Origin: Bacteroidetes bacterium UBA1941
GTDB lineage: Bacteria; Bacteroidota; Bacteroidia; Chitinophagales; LD1
Assembly: GCA_002336805.1 (NCBI GenBank)
Contig: DDEZ01000011.1
Span: forward strand, 806,001 to 870,000
Length of the DNA: 64,000 bases
Reading direction: 5' to 3'
Positions 7,084-16,538 of the stretch are shown here, piece by piece. The notes beneath the pieces are model-generated. The model ran no database searches, had not been told where the DNA came from, and saw only the letters and a program-made list of their open reading frames with translations. Both the position numbers and the translations under genes were made by a program. How positions within the stretch are numbered: the first letter of the stretch is position 1; each line of letters starts with the position of its first letter.

Positions 7084-8499
7084 ATGACCCAACCTAAATC
7101 CAACAACTCCGCCTTTGCTACCCTTGTGCTTGTATTCTTTTTCTGGGGCTTCGTAGCGGCCAGCAATGATATATTGATACCCGTCTTCAAGGAGCACCTG
7201 CGGCTGGAGCAGTGGCAGAGCCAGATGGTGTCGTTTGCATTCTATGTAGCGTATACAGTAGGGTCTATCATCTACCTGCTGGTATCGCGCGCCATAGGAG
7301 AGGACCTGCTGAATAGGCTCGGCTACAAGGGTGGTATCGCTCTCGGCCTTGGTATCTCGGCGCTGGGTACGTTGTTGTTTTACCCGGCAGCAGAGACGTC
7401 TTCTTTTCCACTATTTATCTCGGGGCTTTTTATCGTCGGCCTTGGATTCTCACTACAGCAGACAGCTGCCAATCCGCTGGCCATCAATCTCGGCGACCCA
7501 GCCAAAGGTTCGCAGCGACTCAGCCTGGCAGGTGGTATCAATAATGTGGGTACGACCATAGGACCAGTGGTAGTGAGCCTAGCCATCTTTGGTGCAGTGG
7601 CAGGCGCCACGCTCAAGGACCTCAGCGCGGTGAAAACACCTTACCTCATCCTCGGTGCCGCATTCATAGTCGTAGCAGCGTTGATATGGTTCTCCTCACT
7701 GCCCAATCACACACACAGTAAAGCAAAGGAAACTGCCGCCAGATCAGGCAAGGAGAAGAGCCTCTTCAGCTACCCGCAGCTGTGGATGGGCATGATCGCC
7801 ATCTTCCTCTATGTAGGCGTAGAGGTATCTACCGCGTCCAACCTACCTGAGTTTCTCAAGCAGCACCTGCATATCGGTACAGATCAGGTGTCGCCGTATG
7901 TATCCCTCTTCTGGGCTAGCCTTATGATAGGCCGGTGGACGGGTGCCGTGGGTGCTTTCGATGTCAGCGATAGCATGAAGAAGGCGCTGAATGTCATACT
8001 GCCCTATGCAGCCTTTAGCGTCTTCCTGTTTGTAAACTGGCTGGCTGGCCGTGACCTTGCACCCTTCTACATCTATGCCGCCATCATCCCCATCATCATC
8101 ATCGGCAATCTGCTGACCAATGGCAAGCCTGCGCGCCAGCTGCTGCTCTACTCAGCACTCGGTATCGCCGCGCTGATCATCGGTATGCTGGCAGATGGTA
8201 TCGTGAGTGTCTATGCCTTTATCAGTGTGGGCCTCTTCTGCTCTACGCTGTGGCCGTGCATCTTCACCCTCGCCATCACCGGCCTGGGCCGCCGCACCAA
8301 TGACGCATCGAGCTACCTCATCATGATGATCATGGGCGGTGGTTTTGTGAGCGTGCTACAGGGCTGGCTGTCAGATCCGGGCCTGCTGGGCATCCAGATG
8401 GGCTATGTGGTGGGCATTTTCTGCTTTGCCTACCTGGCCTTTTATGGCTGGCGTATGAGGCGGCTATCTACCCATGAGGGTGCCGTACCGGTAGAGTAA
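7084..8499 (+). CDS. MFS sugar:proton symporter (FHS/FucP-GluP type)
   Basis: A 471-residue major facilitator superfamily permease with about 12 hydrophobic helices, resembling the fucose/glucose-galactose:H+ symporter (FHS) family. The first helix, FFFWGFVAASNDILIPVFK, carries the typical WGF-x(5)-N-x-L-x-P pattern of FucP/GluP proteins. Helix 5 has QQTAANPLAINLGDP and GGINNVGTTIGP, another family hallmark. Its position just after a GH92 mannosidase suggests uptake of a released hexose such as mannose. The specific sugar is an inference. The start is the ATG of MTQPKSNNSAF. Confidence 0.88.
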   Translation: MTQPKSNNSAFATLVLVFFFWGFVAASNDILIPVFKEHLRLEQWQSQMVSFAFYVAYTVGSIIYLLVSRAIGEDLLNRLGYKGGIALGLGISALGTLLFYPAAETSSFPLFISGLFIVGLGFSLQQTAANPLAINLGDPAKGSQRLSLAGGINNVGTTIGPVVVSLAIFGAVAGATLKDLSAVKTPYLILGAAFIVVAALIWFSSLPNHTHSKAKETAARSGKEKSLFSYPQLWMGMIAIFLYVGVEVSTASNLPEFLKQHLHIGTDQVSPYVSLFWASLMIGRWTGAVGAFDVSDSMKKALNVILPYAAFSVFLFVNWLAGRDLAPFYIYAAIIPIIIIGNLLTNGKPARQLLLYSALGIAALIIGMLADGIVSVYAFISVGLFCSTLWPCIFTLAITGLGRRTNDASSYLIMMIMGGGFVSVLQGWLSDPGLLGIQMGYVVGIFCFAYLAFYGWRMRRLSTHEGAVPVE

Positions 8500-8689
8500 C
8501 CTGCGGATCACAAGAATTTAACAAATCTCTTTTAGCGGCATGTCTGCCGGATTTGATCCGTGTTGGCACACTATTGTCTTGTTTATCTATGAGTTGCCAC
8601 AAAATTTACCGACACGTGCAACGTCGCGGCGGCATAGTGCATCCGCATGTTACACAGGGTTTTATGTTTTATTTGTATGGCATAAAGGT

Positions 8690-8697
8690 TAAATTTG
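8690..8697 (+). promoter_or_regulatory. Candidate -7 element (TAAATTTG) for the giant adhesin gene
   Basis: TAAATTTG fits TAnnTTTG and lies 39 bp before the start codon at 8737. A TTTG at 8672-8675 is a possible but short-spaced -33 element. The 8500-8689 interval holds nothing else recognisable. Confidence 0.4.
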
Positions 8698-8736
8698 TGT
8701 ACCCTGTTCTCTAGTCCTTTAAATCTTGATTATTAA

Positions 8737-11700
8737 ATGAAGAAGATTCTATTGTCCCTTAGCCTGGTGATCCTTTCGCTGATGGCGAGCGCTCAGCAGT
8801 ACCCTTGTCCCTTTGTAGATGCCGGCCCGGATCAGAACCTCCCCTGCGGTACCAACTGTACTAACCTGACCGCCTCCTGGCTACCGGCTTTCGCCACTAA
8901 TACTTACAACGTTTCGTCTATCAGCTACTCGCCATATGCCTACCTGAATGGTGTAGCGCCTCCCAATCCGTTTTACACTCAGGATGACTTTTACAGCGGT
9001 GTGATCAATCTCCCTTTCACGTTCTGCTTCTTTGGCAATGCCTATAATCAATGCGTGATAGGCAATAACTCCATGATCTCATTCAATACTGCCTACGCCG
9101 GCCAGAGCAATCCATGGCCTATGAATACCGGCGGTACCGGTAGCGGAGCGCCGATACCTAGCGGGCAAAATCAGCTCAATGCCATCTTCGGCCCGTACAT
9201 GGATATCTTTCCGGGGCAGCTGTCTGTGGTAGACTCAAACTATATCAACTATGCGGTCTTTGGCTCAGCACCCTGCCGCAAATTTGTGGTGTCATACTAT
9301 CAGGTGCCTTTCTTTGGCTGTACCAGCACGCTGCTCACCAGCCAGATAGTACTCTATGAGACTACCAACGTAATAGAAATATACATCGGCGATAAGGGAA
9401 CCTGTACTACCTGGAATGGCAACCTGGCCCTGGAGGGTATACAGAATGCCACCGGTACTGTCGGCTATGCAGTGCCTGGCAGGAACGTGAGCCAGTGGAG
9501 CGCACATAACGACGGCTATCGCTTTACTCCCTCGGGCAACTCTATCGTGACTGTAAACTGGTTTCAGGGCGGTACACTTATTGGCTCAGGCCCTACGGTG
9601 AATGTATGCCCACCCAATAATCACACCACCACCTATACGGCTGTAGCCACCTACAATGGATGTGGCAATCCGGTATCCCTCAGTGATGATGTGACAGTGC
9701 ATGTCTTGCAAAACGCGGGTGGTACGCAGTATGTGAGCTGCCCATCGCCTACTACCTCCATCACTACCAATGCTACCGGCACAGGTACGTGGACTCAGAT
9801 ACAGGGCCCCGCCAGTACAGTCATTACGCCGCCTACCTCGCCTACGGCCACCATCACAGGATTTTCGCAGCCGGGCACGTATATGTTCTCCTGGTCATCA
9901 GGGGTCTGTACGGATACACTCACCGTGCAGGTGACGCAGCGACCGGATGCAGGACCGGATCAAAACAAGTGCAGGTATGATACGGCCTTTATGCATGCCT
10001 ATGGCACAGGGGCATGGTCTGCACTGCCTAATAACCCGCATGCTACACATATCGATTCGCCCGCGGCCAGAAACAGTATGATCACGGGCTTTGATACCGG
10101 AGGTGTGTACCAGTTTGTCTGGACCACGGGACCCGGCTGTAGCGATACTGTGGCTATCAATATACCATTCTTTGACCTAGCTACCTCCACCTCCAGTGCT
10201 ACTGTGTGCCAGTACTCCAATACTACTGTCACGGTCACTCCGAGCACTTCCAATCTTGGCCCATTCACCTACCAGTGGCTGCAGCCTGCGCTGGTGCAGA
10301 GCCCTACCTCTGCCACTACACTGATCAATGCACTCGCCACGAGTACGTGGTTTAAAGTGCAGGTGACATCGGCAGATGGCTGCAAGCTGATAGACAGCGT
10401 AAAGGTAAATACCTCTCCCAATGTAGGTACCAATGTGCGGGCCACGGCCACGCCAAATGTGATCTGCCCCGGAGACCCTGTCACGCTCGTAGCCCTGGCC
10501 AATCCGAATAGCTGCGGCGCTGCGGTGACCGCCTGCTCAGGGCCTGGTACGACTGTCACAGTCGGCACGGGTACCTCCAATCAGGGCGGTACGGGCTTCG
10601 TCTATCCTGCACCATATGGTGCCTACTACCAGTCTGCACACCACCAGTTTCTGATCCATGCCAATGAGATCATGGGACAGGTGCCTACAGGCGGTCAGAT
10701 CAAATCCCTGGCCCTGCAGGTCAATAACCTGAATGGTGGGCCTGCGCTGCAAAACTTCACGATCAGCCTGGCCTGCGTAGGAGCAGACTCACTGGACAAT
10801 GCATTCCTGGCACGTGGCTCCCTGACGCAGGTGTACACTACGGCCAGCTATACCGTGACCACGGGCTGGAATACGCACGTTTTCCAGACACCATATGACT
10901 GGGACGGTGTCTCAAACCTGATAGTGGATATATGCTTTAGCAATACTACTACGGGCAATAACCCTAAGATGAAGTATACCACCACGCCATTCAAATCGGT
11001 CTGGTGTACCTATGCCAATACTCCGCAGTGCGCGGTGATAGGCTACCAGCAGAATACGCCTACCACTAATGCCAGCCTCTACCAGCGTCCTAATATGAGG
11101 CTGAATATGTGCATCACTGACCTGAATAATGCAAACCTCGTATGGTCTCCGGGACCGCCTGATCCTAATGCACCTACGCCTACCACGGGCGATACGGTGA
11201 TATCGCACCCTGTGGCTACTACTACCTACCAGGTAGCGCTCACCTCGGCCAATGGCTGTATCAACTATGCATTCGCTACTGTCAATGTAGACACATCGGC
11301 CAGGCTGACCTTGAATAGGGATACCTTTGTCTGCAGTGTGCAGCCTATCGCGCTGAATGCGCTGCTGACAGGAGACTCCGCACATCCTGCACTGGCCACC
11401 TATACATGGACCGCCAGCCATGGTGCAGTACCACCGAGTGGTACAGGATTGAGCTTTGCTACCTATACAGTCACTCCTACGCAGACCACTACCTATACGG
11501 TGAGTGTGACAGGTGGCAGCAGGTGTACACTGGTAGACTCTATGACCGTCACCGTAGGCAATGGATTGCCTGTGCCAAAGCTGGTGGACTCGATCTCCTG
11601 TGCCGGGCAAAATGACGGACGCATTTATCTTCATATGAATGCCGGTATAGCTCCATATCAATATGTCTGGTCTACCGTCACAGCCGGCAATGTAGATAGC

Positions 11701-14625
11701 GCCGTAGGCCTCGGTGCCGGCACATATACAGTGCAGGTCACAGACGCACAAGGCTGTATAGGCCGGGATACGACTACCCTCACAGCTCCTGCGCCGCTCA
11801 CACTGCGTCTGGACTCCGTCAATATACCATGCTATGGCGGCGGTACCGGATCTGTGACAGCTACTGCGGCAGGCGGCAGGCCGGGATACACCTATGTGTG
11901 GAATCCATCAGGATCAGGCACGACACTCACCAATCAGCCGGCAGGAACATATAGCGTACAGGTATTTGACAATAGTGGCTGCAGTGTGACAGGCACTACT
12001 CATATTACCCAGCCTACACAGGTGGTATCCAGTGCCGCTACTACCAGCCTCGCCGGTGCAGGTACGCATGATGGTACTATCACCGTGACCACTACAGGAG
12101 GCACTCCGGGGTATACCTACACCAGCGTGCCGGCTGTGACAGGCCTGCCTACTGCGACAGGACTCGATACTGGTGTCTATATCATCACGGTATGCGATGC
12201 CAATGGGTGCTGCGTACGTGATACTGCTCATATATCAGGGCCGCCACCTATACAGGTCACGGCTACGGTCACTAATAATAACTGCTACGGTCAGAGCACG
12301 GGACAGATATCCGTCACCGCATCAGGCGGTGTGGCGCCATACACTTTTGCGTGGAATACCACTACGCCGCCTACTATGGGACCCACTGTCACAGGCCTCC
12401 AGGCCGGTAGCTATACGGTGACCACTACTGATGCAAACGGCATTTCTGTGACGAATACGTATCCGGTCACTGCGCCACCTGCACTGGGAGATAAGATAGA
12501 CTCTACGCTCATCACCTGCTACGGAGCAGCCGATGGCTCACTGAGAGATAGTGCCTACGGTGGTGTGGGGCCATATACCATCACCTGGACGCCAGGAGGT
12601 GCAGACCCACTCAGCAATCTGGGCCCCGGCACCTATAGTGTACTCATCACTGATGTCAATGGATGTACCCTGACTGATCAGGCATCCCTGGGCCAGCCAC
12701 CGCAGCTCGTAGCTGTGATAGATTCCGTGCATCCTACATTCTGCTATGGTAGCGCTGATGGTGCAGCGTGGATCACGGTATCCGGGGGCACACCACCATA
12801 TGATATCACCTGGACCGGCAGCGGGTCTACATCTACCGTAGCCAGCGACCTCAATGCAGGCACACATACTGCTACTGTCACAGATGCGCATGGCTGCACT
12901 ACTACTGTGACCGCTACTATCACAGAGCCACAGCAGATAGCCACCACCATCAGTACCACCGCTGCACACTGCGAGGGTAGCAATGATGGCTCTGCCACCG
13001 TACTGGTGACGGGAGGTTCTGCACCATACAGCTACAACTGGGATAATAGCTTCGGAGGTACTACGGAAAATAATCTATCCTCGGGCCAGCATATACTTAT
13101 CATTACGGATTCGTACAACTGTACGGTATCCAGCACCTTTAATGTAGATACCCAATACGTATTACACCTGGCTATGACCAGTACCCCGGTTACCTGTTTT
13201 GATGGTAATGATGGTACTGCTACAGTCACTACGCTAAACGGTGCAGCTGTGGCCAGCTACGACTGGTCATCAGGCTCTATCATCAATCCGGCTACAGACC
13301 TCTATGCCGGCTATGAATCTGTGACGGTGACAGATGGATACGGCTGCTCGGCTGTAGACAGTGTAATGGTCAATGAGCCACCTCAGCTCGTAGCAGTAGC
13401 TGACTGGAGAGATCCTATGTGTCATGGCGATGCTAATGGCAAAATGTGGTTCAGCGCCAGTGGTGGCCAGGGACCGTATCACTATACATATAATGGAGTG
13501 AACTATCAGATGACGGATACTATCACCGGTCTGCCGGCTCTGCCTAATCCGTATCTGGTAGTAGTGTATGATAGCAAAGGCTGCGCGGAAAATGTGGCAG
13601 TCACACTACACGATCCTGCACAGCTCATGGTAGATACCGTGGTCACGCAGATCACCTGTGCCAATGCGCTGGATGGTGCCATCACTGCCAGTGGTATAGG
13701 CGGCACACCGGGCTATACGTACTCATGGTCGCCAGTATCGTCTTCCAGTAGTACTGTGACCGGTCTGGCACCGGGTAGCTATACAGTGCTCGTGACCGAT
13801 GCCCATGGCTGTACTGCCACTAATACGGTCGTACTCGTAGCGCCGCCACCTATCACCGTGACCTCCCTTGGTGCTGATAGTGTCAGCTGCGTAGGCTCTA
13901 CTGACGGGCAGGCACAGATCACTGTGACCGGTGGCACACCTGGCCTCACTCCTCCATATACTTATGCTATCAATGGTGGTACGCCTCAGGAGAGTGGTAG
14001 CTTTTACGATCTGGCGGCGGGAGTATACCAGCTGGTAGCTACCGACGGGCAGGGCTGCCATCTCGATACCTCTGTGACAGTAGAAACCCCACTGGCTGTG
14101 AATGTAGCGGTCAATCCGCTGGATACCACGCTAGAGCTGGGCAGCAGCATCACGCTTAGTATTCTGGTAGATAATCCGGGCGGGCAGACGATCACCGGCT
14201 ATGCGTGGTCTCCGGCTGCCGGACTCACCTGTGTAGACTGCCCTGCGCCGGTAGCTACGCCATATCAGCGCCAGGACTATACAGTAGTGGTGACCTATGG
14301 CAAAAACTGTACAGCTACCGCTCATTCTACGGTAAGGGTAGACCATGGCCCGGATACATATATCCCTAATGCCTTCTCGCCAAATGGCGATGACAACAAT
14401 GACTTCTTCACCGTCTATGGTTCAGGCCTCAAGACTGTGACGATGCGCGTGTTTAACCGCTGGGGTGAGAAAGTGTTTGACTCCGGGGATAACCAATGGG
14501 CATCATGGGACGGCACCTACAAGGGTGTACTGCAGCCACCTGCCGTATATACCTACGTAGTAGAGCTGACATACCTGGATGGGCAAAAGAAGATAAAAGA
14601 CGGCAGCCTCACACTGCTACGATAA
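8737..14625 (+). CDS. Giant SprB-like surface adhesin, gliding-motility-type T9SS C-terminus
   Basis: A 1962-residue secreted protein. After the signal peptide (MKKILLSLSLVILSLMASAQ), residues about 25-270 form a cysteine-containing domain with FCFFGNAYNQCVIGNNSMISF. Ig/PKD-like modules follow, then from about residue 940 a long run of SprB-type repeats of roughly 75-80 residues, each opening with a cysteine-containing C-x-G-x(2)-DG-like turn and closing with AGTYTVQVTDAQGC-like sequence. The C-terminal 90 residues (YIPNAFSPNGDDNNDFF, then VFNRWGEKVF and WDGTYKG) are a CHU_C/gliding-associated (type B) sorting domain for T9SS export. The likely role is cell-surface adhesion or gliding. A strong terminator follows directly. 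Confidence 0.92.
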   Translation: MKKILLSLSLVILSLMASAQQYPCPFVDAGPDQNLPCGTNCTNLTASWLPAFATNTYNVSSISYSPYAYLNGVAPPNPFYTQDDFYSGVINLPFTFCFFGNAYNQCVIGNNSMISFNTAYAGQSNPWPMNTGGTGSGAPIPSGQNQLNAIFGPYMDIFPGQLSVVDSNYINYAVFGSAPCRKFVVSYYQVPFFGCTSTLLTSQIVLYETTNVIEIYIGDKGTCTTWNGNLALEGIQNATGTVGYAVPGRNVSQWSAHNDGYRFTPSGNSIVTVNWFQGGTLIGSGPTVNVCPPNNHTTTYTAVATYNGCGNPVSLSDDVTVHVLQNAGGTQYVSCPSPTTSITTNATGTGTWTQIQGPASTVITPPTSPTATITGFSQPGTYMFSWSSGVCTDTLTVQVTQRPDAGPDQNKCRYDTAFMHAYGTGAWSALPNNPHATHIDSPAARNSMITGFDTGGVYQFVWTTGPGCSDTVAINIPFFDLATSTSSATVCQYSNTTVTVTPSTSNLGPFTYQWLQPALVQSPTSATTLINALATSTWFKVQVTSADGCKLIDSVKVNTSPNVGTNVRATATPNVICPGDPVTLVALANPNSCGAAVTACSGPGTTVTVGTGTSNQGGTGFVYPAPYGAYYQSAHHQFLIHANEIMGQVPTGGQIKSLALQVNNLNGGPALQNFTISLACVGADSLDNAFLARGSLTQVYTTASYTVTTGWNTHVFQTPYDWDGVSNLIVDICFSNTTTGNNPKMKYTTTPFKSVWCTYANTPQCAVIGYQQNTPTTNASLYQRPNMRLNMCITDLNNANLVWSPGPPDPNAPTPTTGDTVISHPVATTTYQVALTSANGCINYAFATVNVDTSARLTLNRDTFVCSVQPIALNALLTGDSAHPALATYTWTASHGAVPPSGTGLSFATYTVTPTQTTTYTVSVTGGSRCTLVDSMTVTVGNGLPVPKLVDSISCAGQNDGRIYLHMNAGIAPYQYVWSTVTAGNVDSAVGLGAGTYTVQVTDAQGCIGRDTTTLTAPAPLTLRLDSVNIPCYGGGTGSVTATAAGGRPGYTYVWNPSGSGTTLTNQPAGTYSVQVFDNSGCSVTGTTHITQPTQVVSSAATTSLAGAGTHDGTITVTTTGGTPGYTYTSVPAVTGLPTATGLDTGVYIITVCDANGCCVRDTAHISGPPPIQVTATVTNNNCYGQSTGQISVTASGGVAPYTFAWNTTTPPTMGPTVTGLQAGSYTVTTTDANGISVTNTYPVTAPPALGDKIDSTLITCYGAADGSLRDSAYGGVGPYTITWTPGGADPLSNLGPGTYSVLITDVNGCTLTDQASLGQPPQLVAVIDSVHPTFCYGSADGAAWITVSGGTPPYDITWTGSGSTSTVASDLNAGTHTATVTDAHGCTTTVTATITEPQQIATTISTTAAHCEGSNDGSATVLVTGGSAPYSYNWDNSFGGTTENNLSSGQHILIITDSYNCTVSSTFNVDTQYVLHLAMTSTPVTCFDGNDGTATVTTLNGAAVASYDWSSGSIINPATDLYAGYESVTVTDGYGCSAVDSVMVNEPPQLVAVADWRDPMCHGDANGKMWFSASGGQGPYHYTYNGVNYQMTDTITGLPALPNPYLVVVYDSKGCAENVAVTLHDPAQLMVDTVVTQITCANALDGAITASGIGGTPGYTYSWSPVSSSSSTVTGLAPGSYTVLVTDAHGCTATNTVVLVAPPPITVTSLGADSVSCVGSTDGQAQITVTGGTPGLTPPYTYAINGGTPQESGSFYDLAAGVYQLVATDGQGCHLDTSVTVETPLAVNVAVNPLDTTLELGSSITLSILVDNPGGQTITGYAWSPAAGLTCVDCPAPVATPYQRQDYTVVVTYGKNCTATAHSTVRVDHGPDTYIPNAFSPNGDDNNDFFTVYGSGLKTVTMRVFNRWGEKVFDSGDNQWASWDGTYKGVLQPPAVYTYVVELTYLDGQKKIKDGSLTLLR

Positions 14626-14638
14626 GACAGATAAGAAA

Positions 14639-14674
14639 GAAGGCCTGACCATACGTCAGGCCTTCTTGTTTTTG
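14639..14674 (+). terminator. Intrinsic terminator after the giant adhesin
   Basis: Perfect 11-bp stem GAAGGCCTGAC / GTCAGGCCTTC with a 5-nt loop, followed by TTGTTTTT. Confidence 0.92.
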
Positions 14675-14740
14675 CCCTTTGCACTTATGCCCGGTGACTT
14701 TGGTATCTGCTTTGCAGCTTGAGGCATACGATACCCACAC

Positions 14741-16264
14741 ATGCCCCATACCTATCTACGGTCATCCATACTCGCTATACTGCTGCTCAGCCTTTGTCGC
14801 CTGTCTGCGCAGAATAACTACTGGACGCAGGCCTACAGTGCATATTCTATCCTGACAGGTGGTACCTGTATGACTTGTGCATCAGACAATAGCGTATTCG
14901 TATACAATCCGGGCGCAATAGGTTTCCTGGATACGCTCAATGTCAATATCAGCGCAAACCTCTACGGATTGGATCATCTCAGCCTGAAGAATGGTGCAGG
15001 ACCGGGCTATGACCTCACTTCTAATAAAATCAACCTCAATGCTCAGGTATTGTCCGGAACGCTCTCGTTCAAGAAGATTCCAAAACTGCGTATGATCTAC
15101 GGCTATGTGCTGCGAAACTTTACCAAGTTTGACTTTGAGACGCAGGCAGATATGAACTATGATGTCATTCATTCATCGGTGGGCCAGGAGCACTTTCGAG
15201 CTAAATATGACCAGAGCTATAGCTATGTGGAGTATTGGGGTGGAATAGCAGCTGCTTATAAGGTCAATGAGCACTTCTCCCTGGGCCTGGGGCACTATGG
15301 CGGCTATATAGGTATGCAGGGAGAGCTGTTTCAGCAGGCCACTGCAGATGTGATAGACCCCAGCGCTGCGCCCTATTCCGCCTCTATGACCACCCGCTAC
15401 AAGTACGCTGTCAATCACGTCTATATTCTGTTCAAACCGGGCATGGAGCTGAAGTTTGGAAACTATAAGATAGGCCTGGCAGCAATGCTTCCCTCCACTA
15501 CCATCTTTAGTGGTGGCAGGATGTATCAATCACTCGCTGCCGTCAATCTGCCAGCCGGCGATACACTGAGCATCTTTCATAAATACCCAAACCTGACCGT
15601 AGTAGGAGACCAGCATAATATCCATACACAGTACAAACTGCCACCCAGTATATCCCTGGGCCTGGAGTATGGCACAGAGAAGTTTAGGGTGGCAGTTTCA
15701 GCGGAGTACTTTTTTGCTGTAAAGGAATATGACCTGCTGCGCGGTACTAATAATGTCTATGCCCTGCCGAGTGCTGTCTACGGCACTGATCCCATTCCAG
15801 ACTTTATGCGTATCCGTACCGGCTCGCTACAAGTGACCAATGCCGCTATAGGCTATGACGTCAGACTCTCGCAGAAAGTATCCCTGCTGGGCGGCTTCCG
15901 CACGGATTTCAACAACAAGATACCCCTGCTGAGCAAAAAATATAATGATTACATCGTAGCTGCAGATCCGGAATACTGGAACTACCTCCACTTCTCCACC
16001 GGAGTAGCTATCAATCGTCCCCATAGCAAGATCTTCCTGGGCTTCACATACAAGTACGGCTTTTCAAACTATCATACCGCCTTTGCCAATTTTGCCGAAC
16101 CGTCAGACTCGTACTACCTCGCCGGTCCGCAGCGCTATGATATGGGACTCAGCTCACACGGTATCTCTTTTGTGCTGGGCTATACCAATTTCTCCAGTGC
16201 CCTATTCGGCCTGCCGCTCAAGGCTGCCAAGCAGGCCGGTACTCCTGATATGCTGGCCCCATAG
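14741..16264 (+). CDS. Outer-membrane beta-barrel protein, OmpP1/FadL-like
   Basis: A 507-residue exported protein with an N-terminal signal ending near SLCRLSAQ. The mature region has a VYNPGAIGF motif reminiscent of the NPA-type motif at the start of FadL/OmpP1/PorV-like barrels, followed by many alternating aromatic/polar strands (for example KLRMIYGYVLRNFTKF and KFRVAVSAEYFFAVKEY), as expected for a barrel. The gene lies directly downstream of the SprB-like adhesin on the same strand, although a terminator separates them. Adhesin/barrel pairs are common in T9SS genomes (SprB/SprF), but this protein is longer than PorP/SprF and the pairing is only inferred. Confidence 0.7.
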   Translation: MPHTYLRSSILAILLLSLCRLSAQNNYWTQAYSAYSILTGGTCMTCASDNSVFVYNPGAIGFLDTLNVNISANLYGLDHLSLKNGAGPGYDLTSNKINLNAQVLSGTLSFKKIPKLRMIYGYVLRNFTKFDFETQADMNYDVIHSSVGQEHFRAKYDQSYSYVEYWGGIAAAYKVNEHFSLGLGHYGGYIGMQGELFQQATADVIDPSAAPYSASMTTRYKYAVNHVYILFKPGMELKFGNYKIGLAAMLPSTTIFSGGRMYQSLAAVNLPAGDTLSIFHKYPNLTVVGDQHNIHTQYKLPPSISLGLEYGTEKFRVAVSAEYFFAVKEYDLLRGTNNVYALPSAVYGTDPIPDFMRIRTGSLQVTNAAIGYDVRLSQKVSLLGGFRTDFNNKIPLLSKKYNDYIVAADPEYWNYLHFSTGVAINRPHSKIFLGFTYKYGFSNYHTAFANFAEPSDSYYLAGPQRYDMGLSSHGISFVLGYTNFSSALFGLPLKAAKQAGTPDMLAP

Positions 16265-16278
16265 GCCTGAAATATATA

Positions 16279-16308
16279 GAGGGAACCCCTCTCGAGATTC
16301 CCTCTTTT
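16279..16308 (+). terminator. Intrinsic terminator after the barrel gene
   Basis: 7-bp stem GAGGGAA / TTCCCTC with a 12-nt loop, followed by TTTT. Confidence 0.75.
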
Positions 16309-16507
16309 AACCATACACACATGAAAACGAACATCGCCTGTCCTGATCAGGCCTGTCTACCTGATATACGATATCTCTACCGTATCTGGATTGCAATGCT
16401 GACTGTATAACAGTCTTGTTCCCAAAAAGTTTGTTCCCGGTTTTTTTTATTGATAGATATCAGTCCAGTGCCGCTTTCCAGGCAGTCGATTTTATGGAGC
16501 ATAGCGC

Positions 16508-16515
16508 TATATTTG
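16508..16515 (+). promoter_or_regulatory. -7 element (TATATTTG) of the acetyl-CoA synthetase gene
   Basis: An exact TAnnTTTG match 23 bp before the ATG at 16539. It decides the start: upstream in-frame ATGs at 16416 and 16494 would precede the predicted transcription start. Confidence 0.6.
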
Positions 16516-16538
16516 ACTTAAGTCCAAAGCATCCGTAT

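Noticed and set aside
10912..11751. 279-codon antisense frame in the SprB-like gene
   Set aside because: Low-complexity shadow of the Thr/Gly/Ser-rich repeat coding strand.
16321..16410. 29-codon frame between barrel and acs genes
   Set aside because: No promoter or conservation evidence and no recognisable features; it follows a terminator.
16416..16538. Upstream start of acetyl-CoA synthetase
   Set aside because: The TATATTTG promoter element (16508-16515) lies downstream of both earlier ATGs, and the shorter start matches the family N-terminus.
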